Source: an uncultured Eubacteriales bacterium (GTDB lineage: Bacteria > Bacillota > Clostridia > Oscillospirales > Acutalibacteraceae). From it: 31,635 nt of DNA. Below, piece by piece: positions 6,913 to 14,119 of this stretch. The translations under genes and the position numbers were made by a program. The stretch lies in the NCBI GenBank assembly GCA_934643185.1, contig CAKUBN010000024.1:1-31635 (forward strand), given 5' to 3'. The notes under the pieces are model-generated. The model was not told the DNA's origin. It did no database searches and worked only from the letters and a program-made list of their open reading frames with translations. Within the stretch, counting starts at the first letter, position 1. Every line of letters begins with the position of its first letter.

Positions 6913-7890
6913 TTAAATGCGGAACGCGCCGTCGTCTGCCGCGTTCGTGTCTTCCGTCTTTTTCGCTGCCAGCTGCGGCATTACGGGCATTTTGCGCTCC
7001 GCCGCCTTTGCGAGCGCCGCCGTCATTTCTTCCAGTTCCGCAATGCCGAGCGACTTTGTGATCGCCTCCGTCAGTCCGCGTTTAAACTCCGGCTGCGCCA
7101 CGGCGCTCAGCTTATAGATGCGTTCGCACAGCGCCGCACGGTAGCGGTCGCCGCACTCCGCGCGGTCGAAAAGCGCTTTCAGCTCCGTTTTGAGCATGTT
7201 GAGCTCCTCTTTTGCCACCGTCACGCTGTCTTCGCCGTCCGCGAGCTTTTTTACAATGTCGTACACCGTTTTGACCTCCTTTTTCTTCTCCGATTCTTCA
7301 AAGCGCGGCGAAAATTTCTTTACCACGCCCGCTGCGCGCTGTGCAGGCACTGCCACGAATGAGAATTCATACGCGTCCGCCGCGCCGCTTAAAATACGCA
7401 CACAGCGCTTGCCGTTGTACGTTTTCCCCGGCACGTGCACACAGCTTTCCGCGCCGCACACGGAGCACACGCGCTTTTTCACTGCGCACCCCACGCTGAC
7501 TTCCTTGCGTATGCCGCTTTCAATGGATTCAATAAACGCCTTCGTCCCGTCGTTTCGCGGCACATACGCCTGTGCAGTGAGCTGCGCATACGGCTCGTTT
7601 AAAGATGTTGCCTTGCCCGGAATTTCCTTCACCGCAGCGTCAAACACGCGCGCCGTCTGATTTTTGCTCGTCGGCTCGTGGTCTAAAATGCCCGTCTTGC
7701 CGACAAACAGCTTCGCAAGCTCCTCGAGTGTCTCTTTCGTAAAGCACTCACCGTCTCTATCCACCTCGTTGTCACACAAAACGACCGAAAACGTGTACAC
7801 CTCCTCCGGCTTATAGGCGTGGCGCGTGTAAAGGTTGATCTTCTCCATCGCCGCTTTATCCGGCTGTACCGCCGTTACCGTTTCGCTCAA
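6913..7890 (-). CDS. Prohead protease with scaffold-like C-terminus (XkdF-like)
   Basis: The protein has 325 residues from a TTG at 7890 that overlaps the portal stop and has GGAGGGGG five bases upstream. Residues 20-175 look like a caudoviral prohead serine protease: GILDHEP gives the likely His near residue 71, KEVSVGC the likely Ser near 131, and EFSFVAVPAQ is the family end strand. A Cys/His cluster (CSVCG, CVH, GKRC) near 138-158 may bind zinc. Residues 200-325 are mostly helical and charged, as in fused scaffolds. It should clear the scaffold during capsid maturation. Confidence 0.75.
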   Translation of the reverse strand: MSETVTAVQPDKAAMEKINLYTRHAYKPEEVYTFSVVLCDNEVDRDGECFTKETLEELAKLFVGKTGILDHEPTSKNQTARVFDAAVKEIPGKATSLNEPYAQLTAQAYVPRNDGTKAFIESIESGIRKEVSVGCAVKKRVCSVCGAESCVHVPGKTYNGKRCVRILSGAADAYEFSFVAVPAQRAAGVVKKFSPRFEESEKKKEVKTVYDIVKKLADGEDSVTVAKEELNMLKTELKALFDRAECGDRYRAALCERIYKLSAVAQPEFKRGLTEAITKSLGIAELEEMTAALAKAAERKMPVMPQLAAKKTEDTNAADDGAFRI

Positions 7891-8978
7891 GCTTCCCCCT
7901 CCTTTAAAAGCTGCTCCGTCTTCGCCATGAGATACGCTGCGTTCGCGTGATCGACTTCGTCCTGCATCGTGATCTCGTTCCAATCGATTTCCACCGTGTC
8001 GTCAAGACCATTTAGCCGCAGCCACGTTTTGCAGATCTTCAAAACCGCCGGCTCCAAAATTCTGCGGTACGCCGTCAGCTCGCTCGTCAGCATGTCCGCC
8101 TGCTGGCTCGACATGCGCTCCGTCGAGGACCACGAAAGCCCCAGCAAAAACGGCGGAATGCCCATTTTCGCCACAATCTGCTCCAGCATCTGCCGCACGG
8201 GCACTTCGCTGTCCATCTGCTGCCCGTCCGCGCCGATGGCTTTAATCTGCACGTCGCCCACCGCCACAAAGTCGCTCACGCCGGGGCCGTGCATCGCACG
8301 GCTCCACTCCTTTGCAAGCTGCCCCGCGCGGTCACCCGCGTTCATGTAGCCCTCGTTTTTGCACGTCACCGCAAAGCGCACATTGCCCATACGCTCCCAG
8401 TTGATGCCGACGGTGCGGTAAATTTTCAAAAGCACCTCGCTCACAAACGGCAGGCCCTTTAAAATGGAGCTTCCCATCGCGCTGCCCGGCATCGGGTTTA
8501 ACGCCGAAGTCAAAATGAGCTCCGGGTAGCGGCACGGCTCCGCATGCCCGTCCCTTACGACGAACACGCCCGTTTCAAGCGGCGAGATGAGCCGAATCTC
8601 GAGGTCTTCGAGCGACGCATTATACAGCGCCCGAATTTCCCCGTTTGCGAGTACGATCTCCCCAATTGCATTGCCGTACGTTAAAAGCTGCTCAAAATAG
8701 ACCGATAAAAAGTTATCGATGCCCATGTTGCAGCCGTTTACGGGCACGGTTTTTAAAAACCCGCGCAGCGCGTTTTCCGTGTGCTTTTCGGGGCAATACA
8801 CCTCAAACCCGCCGATAAGACGCACCAGCTTGTAGATTGCCGCGTCGATGATCGGCACCTGCTCGCGCAAGGCACGGTACAGTGCACGCTCGCCTGCCGT
8901 CACCGGCAGCACCGGCGGGTACCCGCCCTGCGTCTGCACCGAAACGGCCGTGCGCTTCTCCTTTTTCAAAAATCCCAA
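7887..8978 (-). CDS. Phage portal protein, PBSX/XkdE type
   Basis: The 363-residue protein has the size and features of the short PBSX/P2-type portals. It shows FLSVYFEQLLTYGNAIGEIVL near 88-108, an MGSSILKGLPF-type segment, an MGIPPFLLGLSWSSTERMSSQQA stretch near 270, and a helical crown-like end. The start is a TTG at 8978 inside the end of terL (13-bp overlap), with AAAGGAG upstream. It would form the twelve-fold DNA gate on which terminase docks and to which the adaptor binds. Confidence 0.87.
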   Translation of the reverse strand: MGFLKKEKRTAVSVQTQGGYPPVLPVTAGERALYRALREQVPIIDAAIYKLVRLIGGFEVYCPEKHTENALRGFLKTVPVNGCNMGIDNFLSVYFEQLLTYGNAIGEIVLANGEIRALYNASLEDLEIRLISPLETGVFVVRDGHAEPCRYPELILTSALNPMPGSAMGSSILKGLPFVSEVLLKIYRTVGINWERMGNVRFAVTCKNEGYMNAGDRAGQLAKEWSRAMHGPGVSDFVAVGDVQIKAIGADGQQMDSEVPVRQMLEQIVAKMGIPPFLLGLSWSSTERMSSQQADMLTSELTAYRRILEPAVLKICKTWLRLNGLDDTVEIDWNEITMQDEVDHANAAYLMAKTEQLLKEGEA

Positions 8979-10228
8979 ATGCTAACTCCTTTCCCCGTCT
9001 CCCTTTGCACCGCGCAGGCAAAGCTTTCGCCCACGCCGAGCACCGTGGAGACAAAATAGCGGATGTCGTCCATGGCATGGTCATTCTCCTTCACAGGCAC
9101 ATCCCGCGCGCCGTCGTCTGCCCAGCGGTAGAGGGAAAACTCCCGCACCGCGTCCATGCAGCCCTTTGTCACCTTGATCTGCCCCGTGCGCAGCGCCGTT
9201 GCCGTCATGCGGATGCCGTTTAAAACGTCGTTTTTCGCCGCCGTCACTGCAAAACCACGGCTCTGCAAAAGTGTGATAAAGCTCGCCGCCGAGGGGTCGC
9301 ATACGATGATATCGGGCGTTCTGCCGCGAATGAGCTCCAAAAACCCCTTAAAGTGCTCCTCGTCCGTGCGCCGCGTGTTTTCAAGCCGCGCGTCAAAGTA
9401 ATACTCGTCTGCGCGGTACCACACGCCGCACAAAAGCCCCCAAAGGCCCATGGAGGTCGGGTTTACCGTGCCGTAATCGATGGACACCGCGTACCGCTCA
9501 AAATCCGCTTTCGGCACTTCGCACAGGAGGTCAAGCGCAAACGGGTAAATCAGTCCTGTCGCCGCCGTCCACTTGCCCTCGATGAACCGGCTGTAAAACG
9601 CGCCGGAAAACATCGTTCGGTAGCGCTTGCGCACGTCTTCACTCAGCGACGGATTATCCTCCATCGTAAAGTGTAAATACAGCGCGTTTCGGCTCTCGGC
9701 TTTTTGTATCCACTCGCGGTAAAACCAGTGCTGCGGGTGCTCCGGGTTGCAGTTGAACCACAGCTTCGCGTTTTTTAGCGAGCAGCGCGCAATGCCCTGC
9801 TCCACAAAAGAGCGCGGCATCAGCGCCACCTCGTCAAACAAAACGCCGCCGAGCGTCATGCCCTGAATGAGCGCCGCGCTCGATTCATCGCGCCCGCCAA
9901 AGAGATAAAAGCGGTTTTCCCGCCCCTGATACGATAAGATCATCTCGTTTTCTGCCTGCCGCACGCGCATGGAAAAGCCCATCGCTTTCAGCTTTGGTAT
10001 GAGCTCCGCGACCACATTTCTCCGCACAGAACGGATCGTTTTGCCGCACACCGCAAAGCTCGTGTTTGTAAAGCGTGCCATAGCCCACAGAAAAAAAGAG
10101 AGCCCCATACAGGTGGTTTTGCCGCTGCGCACCGCGCCGTCGCAGATGACGGCAAGCTTATCCCGGTGCGGGCTTTTTTCGCCCCACCAGCATAAGACCT
10201 GCATCTGCTTTTCGGAAAACGGCGTCAC
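8966..10228 (-). CDS. terL: Terminase large subunit
   Basis: The 420-residue packaging motor has Walker A GAVRSGKT at 31-38, Walker B GVLFDEVAL at 128-136, the coupling motif region WFNCNPEHP near 158, and an RNase H-like nuclease. The nuclease acids are in SIDYGTVNP (about 243-251), DIIVCDPSA (about 303) and DDIRYF near the end. All key residues appear intact, so it should be active. Its ATG overlaps the terS stop by 4 bp. It would pump DNA into the prohead through the portal. Confidence 0.93.
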   Translation of the reverse strand: MTPFSEKQMQVLCWWGEKSPHRDKLAVICDGAVRSGKTTCMGLSFFLWAMARFTNTSFAVCGKTIRSVRRNVVAELIPKLKAMGFSMRVRQAENEMILSYQGRENRFYLFGGRDESSAALIQGMTLGGVLFDEVALMPRSFVEQGIARCSLKNAKLWFNCNPEHPQHWFYREWIQKAESRNALYLHFTMEDNPSLSEDVRKRYRTMFSGAFYSRFIEGKWTAATGLIYPFALDLLCEVPKADFERYAVSIDYGTVNPTSMGLWGLLCGVWYRADEYYFDARLENTRRTDEEHFKGFLELIRGRTPDIIVCDPSAASFITLLQSRGFAVTAAKNDVLNGIRMTATALRTGQIKVTKGCMDAVREFSLYRWADDGARDVPVKENDHAMDDIRYFVSTVLGVGESFACAVQRETGKGVSIWDF

Positions 10229-10599
10229 GGCTTATCTCCATCCCCGAGCGCCGCCGCGCCGCTTTCAATGGCGGAAAGCAGCGCCTCAGCGCCCGTTCCG
10301 CTCGTCTCGAGCTCGCTGAGGAGCCGCAGCGCTTCGATACGATCAAAAAACCGGATCTCCATGCCGCCGTTTTTCGGCCTGCGAATTTCGGAGACGGCGA
10401 ACAGATCCATGTTTTTCAGCGTGCGCGGGTTCACGTCCTCGCAGAAAAGCAGCCGCACGGCATCGTGAATGCCGCCGAACGCCAATCTGCGAAAGCCCTC
10501 CTTTGCCGTTTCGTTCACCATGTTCCACATCCTCTCTGAAAGTTTTGAAGCGCCAAGCGGCGTTCGTTTTTCACGTTCACCGTTTGTCTCTTCACCCAT
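10225..10599 (-). CDS. terS: Terminase small subunit, probably lacking the N-terminal HTH
   Basis: The protein has 124 residues from the ATG at 10599; a TTG at 10629 and an ATG at 10521 (good GAGAGG) are alternatives. The C-terminal two thirds match clostridial TerS: LAFGGIHDAVRLLF, MDLFAVSEIRRPKNGGMEI, FFDRIEALRLL. This is the oligomer core that contacts TerL. The N-terminal helix-turn-helix domain that recognises pac or cos sites is not visible in any start choice, and no extra frame upstream supplies it. It is the first gene of the operon. Confidence 0.75.
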   Translation of the reverse strand: MGEETNGEREKRTPLGASKLSERMWNMVNETAKEGFRRLAFGGIHDAVRLLFCEDVNPRTLKNMDLFAVSEIRRPKNGGMEIRFFDRIEALRLLSELETSGTGAEALLSAIESGAAALGDGDKP

Positions 10600-10614
10600 A
10601 CCCCCAAAACGCAG

Positions 10615-10642
10615 AAAAGTTTCCCTCAAAAGGGAAACTTTT
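10615..10642 (-). other. Perfect hairpin in the terS leader
   Basis: The 12-bp arms AAAAGTTTCCCT (10615-10626) and AGGGAAACTTTT (10631-10642) are perfect complements with a 4-base loop. On the minus strand the stem is followed by TTTTCT, so it could act as a weak terminator or attenuator. It lies between the GGACAT array and the likely terS ATG. It also masks the alternative TTG start. Confidence 0.6.
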
Positions 10643-10649
10643 CAAATTC

Positions 10650-10685
10650 ATGTCCTATGATGTCCTCTAATGTCCTGCGATGTCC
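10650..10685 (-). repeat. Array of four GGACAT units at 10-bp spacing upstream of terS
   Basis: On the minus strand GGACAT repeats four times at exactly 10-bp spacing (plus-strand ATGTCC at 10650, 10660, 10670, 10680). The 36-bp array matches 28627-28662 in 35 of 36 positions and has the same orientation relative to the downstream gene. One-turn spacing on one DNA face suggests cooperative protein binding. I see no consensus sigma-A promoter between it and terS. Confidence 0.75.
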
Positions 10686-10687
10686 GG

Positions 10688-10743
10688 CGGCTATATCATT
10701 TTCCGAAGGAAAATATCATGCCGTACAAAGTACGGTATATCAT
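10688..10743 (-). repeat. ATGATAT/hairpin module, right flank of phage cluster
   Basis: On the minus strand three ATGATAT heptamers (10737-10743, 10713-10719, 10693-10699) alternate with two clean hairpins, CCGTAC-TTT-GTACGG and TTTTCC-TTC-GGAAAA, and end in AGCCGCC. The left flank at 105-163 has the same order and nearly the same spacing, inverted. Hairpin arms differ between the two sides while the heptamers are kept. Confidence 0.65.
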
Positions 10744-10782
10744 AAAAAAGAAGTGCGCACCAACGTGACCTCACAGCCATAT

Positions 10783-10806
10783 AAAAAGGGCGGCTTTATG
10801 CCGCCC
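10783..10806 (-). terminator. Terminator of the kinase gene, last hairpin of copy A
   Basis: On the minus strand GGGCGG, loop, CCGCCC is followed by TTTTTAT. It should end transcription of the kinase gene after the whole multi-hairpin leader has been transcribed. Confidence 0.8.
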
Positions 10807-10980
10807 TTCAGGGAACCCATGCAACTGGGTTCCCTACGGTTTGAATGTCCCCCGGACATTCAAACCTACCTTCCTAGTTTTTCGTTAAGCAAAAGTGTTT
10901 CGAGCTCTGCGGAGCTCGACCAAAGGCTCTGCCTTTGGAATCCGCGACCTTTTTGAAAAAAGGTCGATCAAAAACTTTTA
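10788..10980 (-). repeat. Multi-hairpin 3'-UTR element, copy A (downstream of the kinase gene)
   Basis: Read in the sense of the kinase gene, six hairpins follow its stop codon: arms at 10945-10966, 10920-10938, 10900-10919, 10838-10866 (13 perfect bp), 10811-10834 and 10788-10806. Between the third and fourth lies a conserved unpaired linker (10867-10897). The last hairpin, GGGCGG/CCGCCC, is followed by a U-tract and is an intrinsic terminator. Copies B and C share order and loops but differ in arms with compensating changes. The 10686-10977 interval holds no convincing gene. Confidence 0.8.
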
Positions 10981-11862
10981 ACCCTCGTTCTCCGTGAGCA
11001 CGTCCTTCATCAAAAACGGCAGGCATTTCTCAAATTTCACGCCCCAAATGGTGTTGTCGCCGCACGCTTTTCTCGTTTCTTCAATGCACTTTGCGGTATA
11101 CCGCACGGCGGCGCCGCAGGCTTCCTTTACCGTTTTGCCGTTCAACATTGCCCCCAGCACCACGGCCGCGAAAATATCGCCCGTGCCGTGGTATTTGCCC
11201 GGCACGCGGTTTGACAGCACCAGCGCCGTTTCGTCCTTTTCTCTATCATAGCACGCCGCGCCGATTTTTTCCTCATCCGTATACGCGCCCGTCAAAATGA
11301 CGACTTTCGGCCCTAAGTCAGACAGTGCCTTCATCACGCGTTTCAGCTCCTTTTCGTCATACGGCCCGTCCTTAAACGGCTCGTTCAAAAGGCAATACGC
11401 TTCTGTCATATTCGGCGTTAAAATGTCCGCTGTTTCGCAGAGTTTAAACATGCTCTGCGCCGTTTCTTTATTAAAGATGCCGTACAGCGCGCCGTTATCG
11501 CCCATCACGGGGTCTACAAGCCGCAGCGGGCGGCTGTGTTCGTCCGTAAACAGCTCAAAAATTGCCCGCACGATGTCGATCTGCTCGCGGCTGCTGAGGT
11601 ACCCGGAGCAGATGCCCTCAAACTGCGCGCCCTCGCGCTTCCAGTGCCTTGCGGTCTTCAGCATATCGTCCGTTAAATCGCGGTACACGGGGTCTTTAAA
11701 GCCGCCGTGTGTGGAAAGCACCGCCGTCGGCAGCACGGACGTCTCGCATCCCAAGGCGGACAGCACCGGCAGCATGACGGTAAGCGAGCATTTTCCCGCG
11801 CCGGAAATGTCGTTGATGACCGCCGCGCGGCGCGGTTTTTCTTCTGTATTTAAAAACTGCAT
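10978..11862 (-). CDS. pdxK: Pyridoxal/pyridoxamine kinase (PfkB/ThiD-like family)
   Basis: The 294-residue cytosolic kinase salvages vitamin B6 by phosphorylating pyridoxal, pyridoxine or pyridoxamine. The N-terminus has the ribokinase-like INDISGAGKCSL segment. LPTAVLSTHGGF near 42-53 and LVDPVMGDNG near 113 match pyridoxal kinases. The catalytic anion-hole motif HGTGDIFA lies near 225. The ATG at 11862 has GAGGG at suitable spacing. It is monocistronic with its own promoter and ends in multi-hairpin element copy A. A hydroxymethylpyrimidine kinase role is possible but less likely. The symbol is a family-level call. Confidence 0.83.
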   Translation of the reverse strand: MQFLNTEEKPRRAAVINDISGAGKCSLTVMLPVLSALGCETSVLPTAVLSTHGGFKDPVYRDLTDDMLKTARHWKREGAQFEGICSGYLSSREQIDIVRAIFELFTDEHSRPLRLVDPVMGDNGALYGIFNKETAQSMFKLCETADILTPNMTEAYCLLNEPFKDGPYDEKELKRVMKALSDLGPKVVILTGAYTDEEKIGAACYDREKDETALVLSNRVPGKYHGTGDIFAAVVLGAMLNGKTVKEACGAAVRYTAKCIEETRKACGDNTIWGVKFEKCLPFLMKDVLTENEG

Positions 11863-11899
11863 CGGGTTTTTCCCTCATTTCAAAAATATTTCCGCTTTT

Positions 11900-11928
11900 A
11901 TTGTAACCGCGGCGGAAAATAAAGTCAA
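11900..11928 (-). promoter_or_regulatory. Sigma-A promoter of the kinase gene
   Basis: On the minus strand TTGACT (11928-11923), a 17-bp spacer and TACAAT (11905-11900) lie about 40 bp upstream of the kinase start. It is back to back with the plus-strand promoter at 11936. Confidence 0.75.
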
Positions 11929-11935
11929 TTAGCGG

Positions 11936-11964
11936 TTTACAGGTGAAAAAAAGAATGGTAAAAT
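11936..11964 (+). promoter_or_regulatory. Sigma-A promoter of the metG operon
   Basis: TTTACA (11936-11941), a 17-bp spacer and TAAAAT (11959-11964) precede the 33-residue membrane peptide and metG. The first transcribed bases would fall near 11971. Confidence 0.72.
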
Positions 11965-12015
11965 AAAGGGTACACGTACAGGCAAAATGCCCTGCACCCG
12001 CGAAAGGAGCTTTCT

Positions 12016-12117
12016 ATGAAAACCGAAAAGCAGCGCAAGCTCATCGTTCGCATCGGCGCGGCGGTTCTGGCCGGGCTGATGATCCTCTCGGCGCTTTCCG
12101 CCGTACTGTTCAGCTAA
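12016..12117 (+). CDS. Small single-pass membrane peptide (33 residues)
   Basis: The ATG at 12016 has AAGGAG seven bases upstream. The product begins with a basic stretch (MKTEKQRKLIVR), followed by about 20 hydrophobic residues ending in VLFS, so it should be a single-pass inner membrane peptide with its N-terminus inside. It lies 47 bp before metG on the same transcript. Similar tiny basic-plus-hydrophobic proteins are common in Clostridia and often go unannotated. No function is known to me. Confidence 0.65.
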   Translation: MKTEKQRKLIVRIGAAVLAGLMILSALSAVLFS

Positions 12118-12164
12118 GAAAAAAATCCCCCTTGAAAATACATTGTAAAGGAATGATACACACC

Positions 12165-14108
12165 ATGAGTAAACCGAAGTATTATATTTCGACGGCTATC
12201 GCCTACACCTCCAGCCGCCCGCACATCGGCAACACGTATGAGATCGTGCTCGCCGACAGCATTGCGCGCTATAAGCGCATGGAGGGCTACGATGTCTACT
12301 TCCAGACCGGCACGGACGAGCACGGCCAGAAGATTGAAGAAAAGGCCAATGCCGCCGGCATCACCCCGAAGGAATATGTCGACAACGTCGCGAAGATTGT
12401 CAAGGCGAACTGGGACGTGATGAACACCTCCTACGATAAATTCATCCGCACCACGGACGATTACCACGAAAAGCAGGTACAAAAGATCTTTAAAAAGCTC
12501 TACGAGCAGGGCGATATTTATAAGGGCCACTACGAGGGCATGTACTGCACGCCGTGTGAGTCCTTCTTCACCGAGTCCCAGCTTGTCGACGGCAAGTGCC
12601 CGGACTGCGGCGGCGAGGTCAAGCCCGCGAAGGAAGAGGCATACTTCTTCAAGATGAGCAAATATGCCGACCGCCTCATCGACCACATCAATAAGCACCC
12701 GGAGTTTATTCAGCCGCCGCAGCGCAAAACGGAAATGATGAACAACTTCCTCCTGCCCGGCCTGCAGGATCTCTGCGTTTCCAGAACCTCCTTCAAGTGG
12801 GGCATTCCGGTCGATTTTGACGACAAGCACGTCGTGTACGTTTGGCTCGATGCGCTCACAAACTACATCACCGGCATCGGCTACGACTGCGACGGCAACT
12901 CCACCGAGCAGTTCAAGCGTGATTGGCCGGCAGACCTGCACCTCATCGGCAAGGACATCATCCGTTTCCACACCATCTACTGGCCGATTTTCCTCATGGC
13001 GCTCGACCTGCCGCTGCCGAAGCAGGTGTTCGGTCACCCGTGGCTTCTGATGAACGGCGGCAAAATGAGCAAATCGAAGGGCAACGTTATTTACGCAGAA
13101 GACCTTGTAGACCTCTTCGGCGTAGACGCGGTGCGCTATTTCGTCCTGCACGAGATGCCGTTTGAATCCGACGGCACCATCACGTGGGATCTGATGATCG
13201 AACGCACGAACTCCGACCTTGCAAACACGCTCGGCAACCTTGTAAACCGCACCATTTCCATGACAAACAAGTACTTCGGCGGCGTTGTAGAGAACAAAAA
13301 CGTCGTAGAAGATGTCGATAACGATTTAAAGAGCGTTGTGCTCGCCACAAAGAACAGCGTGCAGACGAAGATGGATCAGCTGCGCGTGGCAGATGCCATT
13401 TCCGAAATCTTCACGCTCTTCAAGCGCTGCAATAAGTACATTGACGAAACGATGCCGTGGGCGCTTGCAAAGGACGAAGCGAAAGCTGACAGACTTTCCA
13501 CCGTTCTCTATAATCTTGTGGAAAGCATCACGATCGGCGCGGCGCTCCTCACGCCGTTTATGCCGGACACCGCAGAGAAGATCGTCGCACAGCTCGGCAC
13601 GACCTTGCGCGCATACGATACGCTCGATACGTTCGGCGTTTACCCGAATGGGGGTAAAGTAACAAACAAGCCGGAGATTCTCTTCGCCCGTATCGATCCG
13701 AAGGAGATGGGCGAGAAGATTGCCGCTGTGGAAGCGAAGTACGCTCCGAAGGAAGAGCCGAAAAAGGAAATTGAGGGTCTTGCCCAGATCAATATTGAAG
13801 ACTTTGCAAAGGTTGAGCTGCGCGCCGCAAAGGTCGTTGCCTGCGAGCCGATCAAGCGTGCAAAGAAGCTCTTGAAGCTCACGCTCGACGACGGCACCTC
13901 CACACCCCGCACGGTCGCGTCCGGCATCGCGAAGTGGTATAAGCCGGAAGACCTCATCGGTCACACCGTCATCGTCGTCGCGAACCTGAAGCCCGCCGTG
14001 CTCTGCGGCGTGGAAAGCCAGGGCATGATCCTTGCGGCAGACGCAGGCGAGGACGATGTGCGCGTCGTATTTGTGGACGGCACCCCGGCAGGCTCCAAAA
14101 TTCGCTAA
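12165..14108 (+). CDS. metG: Methionyl-tRNA synthetase with C-terminal tRNA-binding domain
   Basis: The enzyme attaches methionine to tRNA-Met, including the initiator. It has 647 residues from the ATG at 12165; in-frame TTG and ATG codons upstream lack good spacing to a ribosome site. The class I signature is HIGN at 20-23, four Cys (128, 131, 145, 148) form a zinc knuckle, and KMSKS lies near 299. Residues about 540-647 are the EMAP II/Trbp111-like tRNA-binding domain that also makes the dimer. tatD follows after 11 bp, a common Firmicutes pairing. No T-box is visible upstream. Confidence 0.96.
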   Translation: MSKPKYYISTAIAYTSSRPHIGNTYEIVLADSIARYKRMEGYDVYFQTGTDEHGQKIEEKANAAGITPKEYVDNVAKIVKANWDVMNTSYDKFIRTTDDYHEKQVQKIFKKLYEQGDIYKGHYEGMYCTPCESFFTESQLVDGKCPDCGGEVKPAKEEAYFFKMSKYADRLIDHINKHPEFIQPPQRKTEMMNNFLLPGLQDLCVSRTSFKWGIPVDFDDKHVVYVWLDALTNYITGIGYDCDGNSTEQFKRDWPADLHLIGKDIIRFHTIYWPIFLMALDLPLPKQVFGHPWLLMNGGKMSKSKGNVIYAEDLVDLFGVDAVRYFVLHEMPFESDGTITWDLMIERTNSDLANTLGNLVNRTISMTNKYFGGVVENKNVVEDVDNDLKSVVLATKNSVQTKMDQLRVADAISEIFTLFKRCNKYIDETMPWALAKDEAKADRLSTVLYNLVESITIGAALLTPFMPDTAEKIVAQLGTTLRAYDTLDTFGVYPNGGKVTNKPEILFARIDPKEMGEKIAAVEAKYAPKEEPKKEIEGLAQINIEDFAKVELRAAKVVACEPIKRAKKLLKLTLDDGTSTPRTVASGIAKWYKPEDLIGHTVIVVANLKPAVLCGVESQGMILAADAGEDDVRVVFVDGTPAGSKIR

Positions 14109-14119
14109 GGAAAATCTCT

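Noticed and set aside
1..10700. tRNA-type attachment site for an ordinary prophage
   Set aside because: No tRNA gene, no direct repeat pair at the two borders and no integrase are visible; the flanking similarity is inverted, not direct.
10657..10956. A 99-codon plus-strand frame running through the GGACAT array and element copy A
   Set aside because: It translates hairpin arms, has no ribosome site, and copy B breaks the same frame by a one-base length change. The structure explains the sequence better than coding does.
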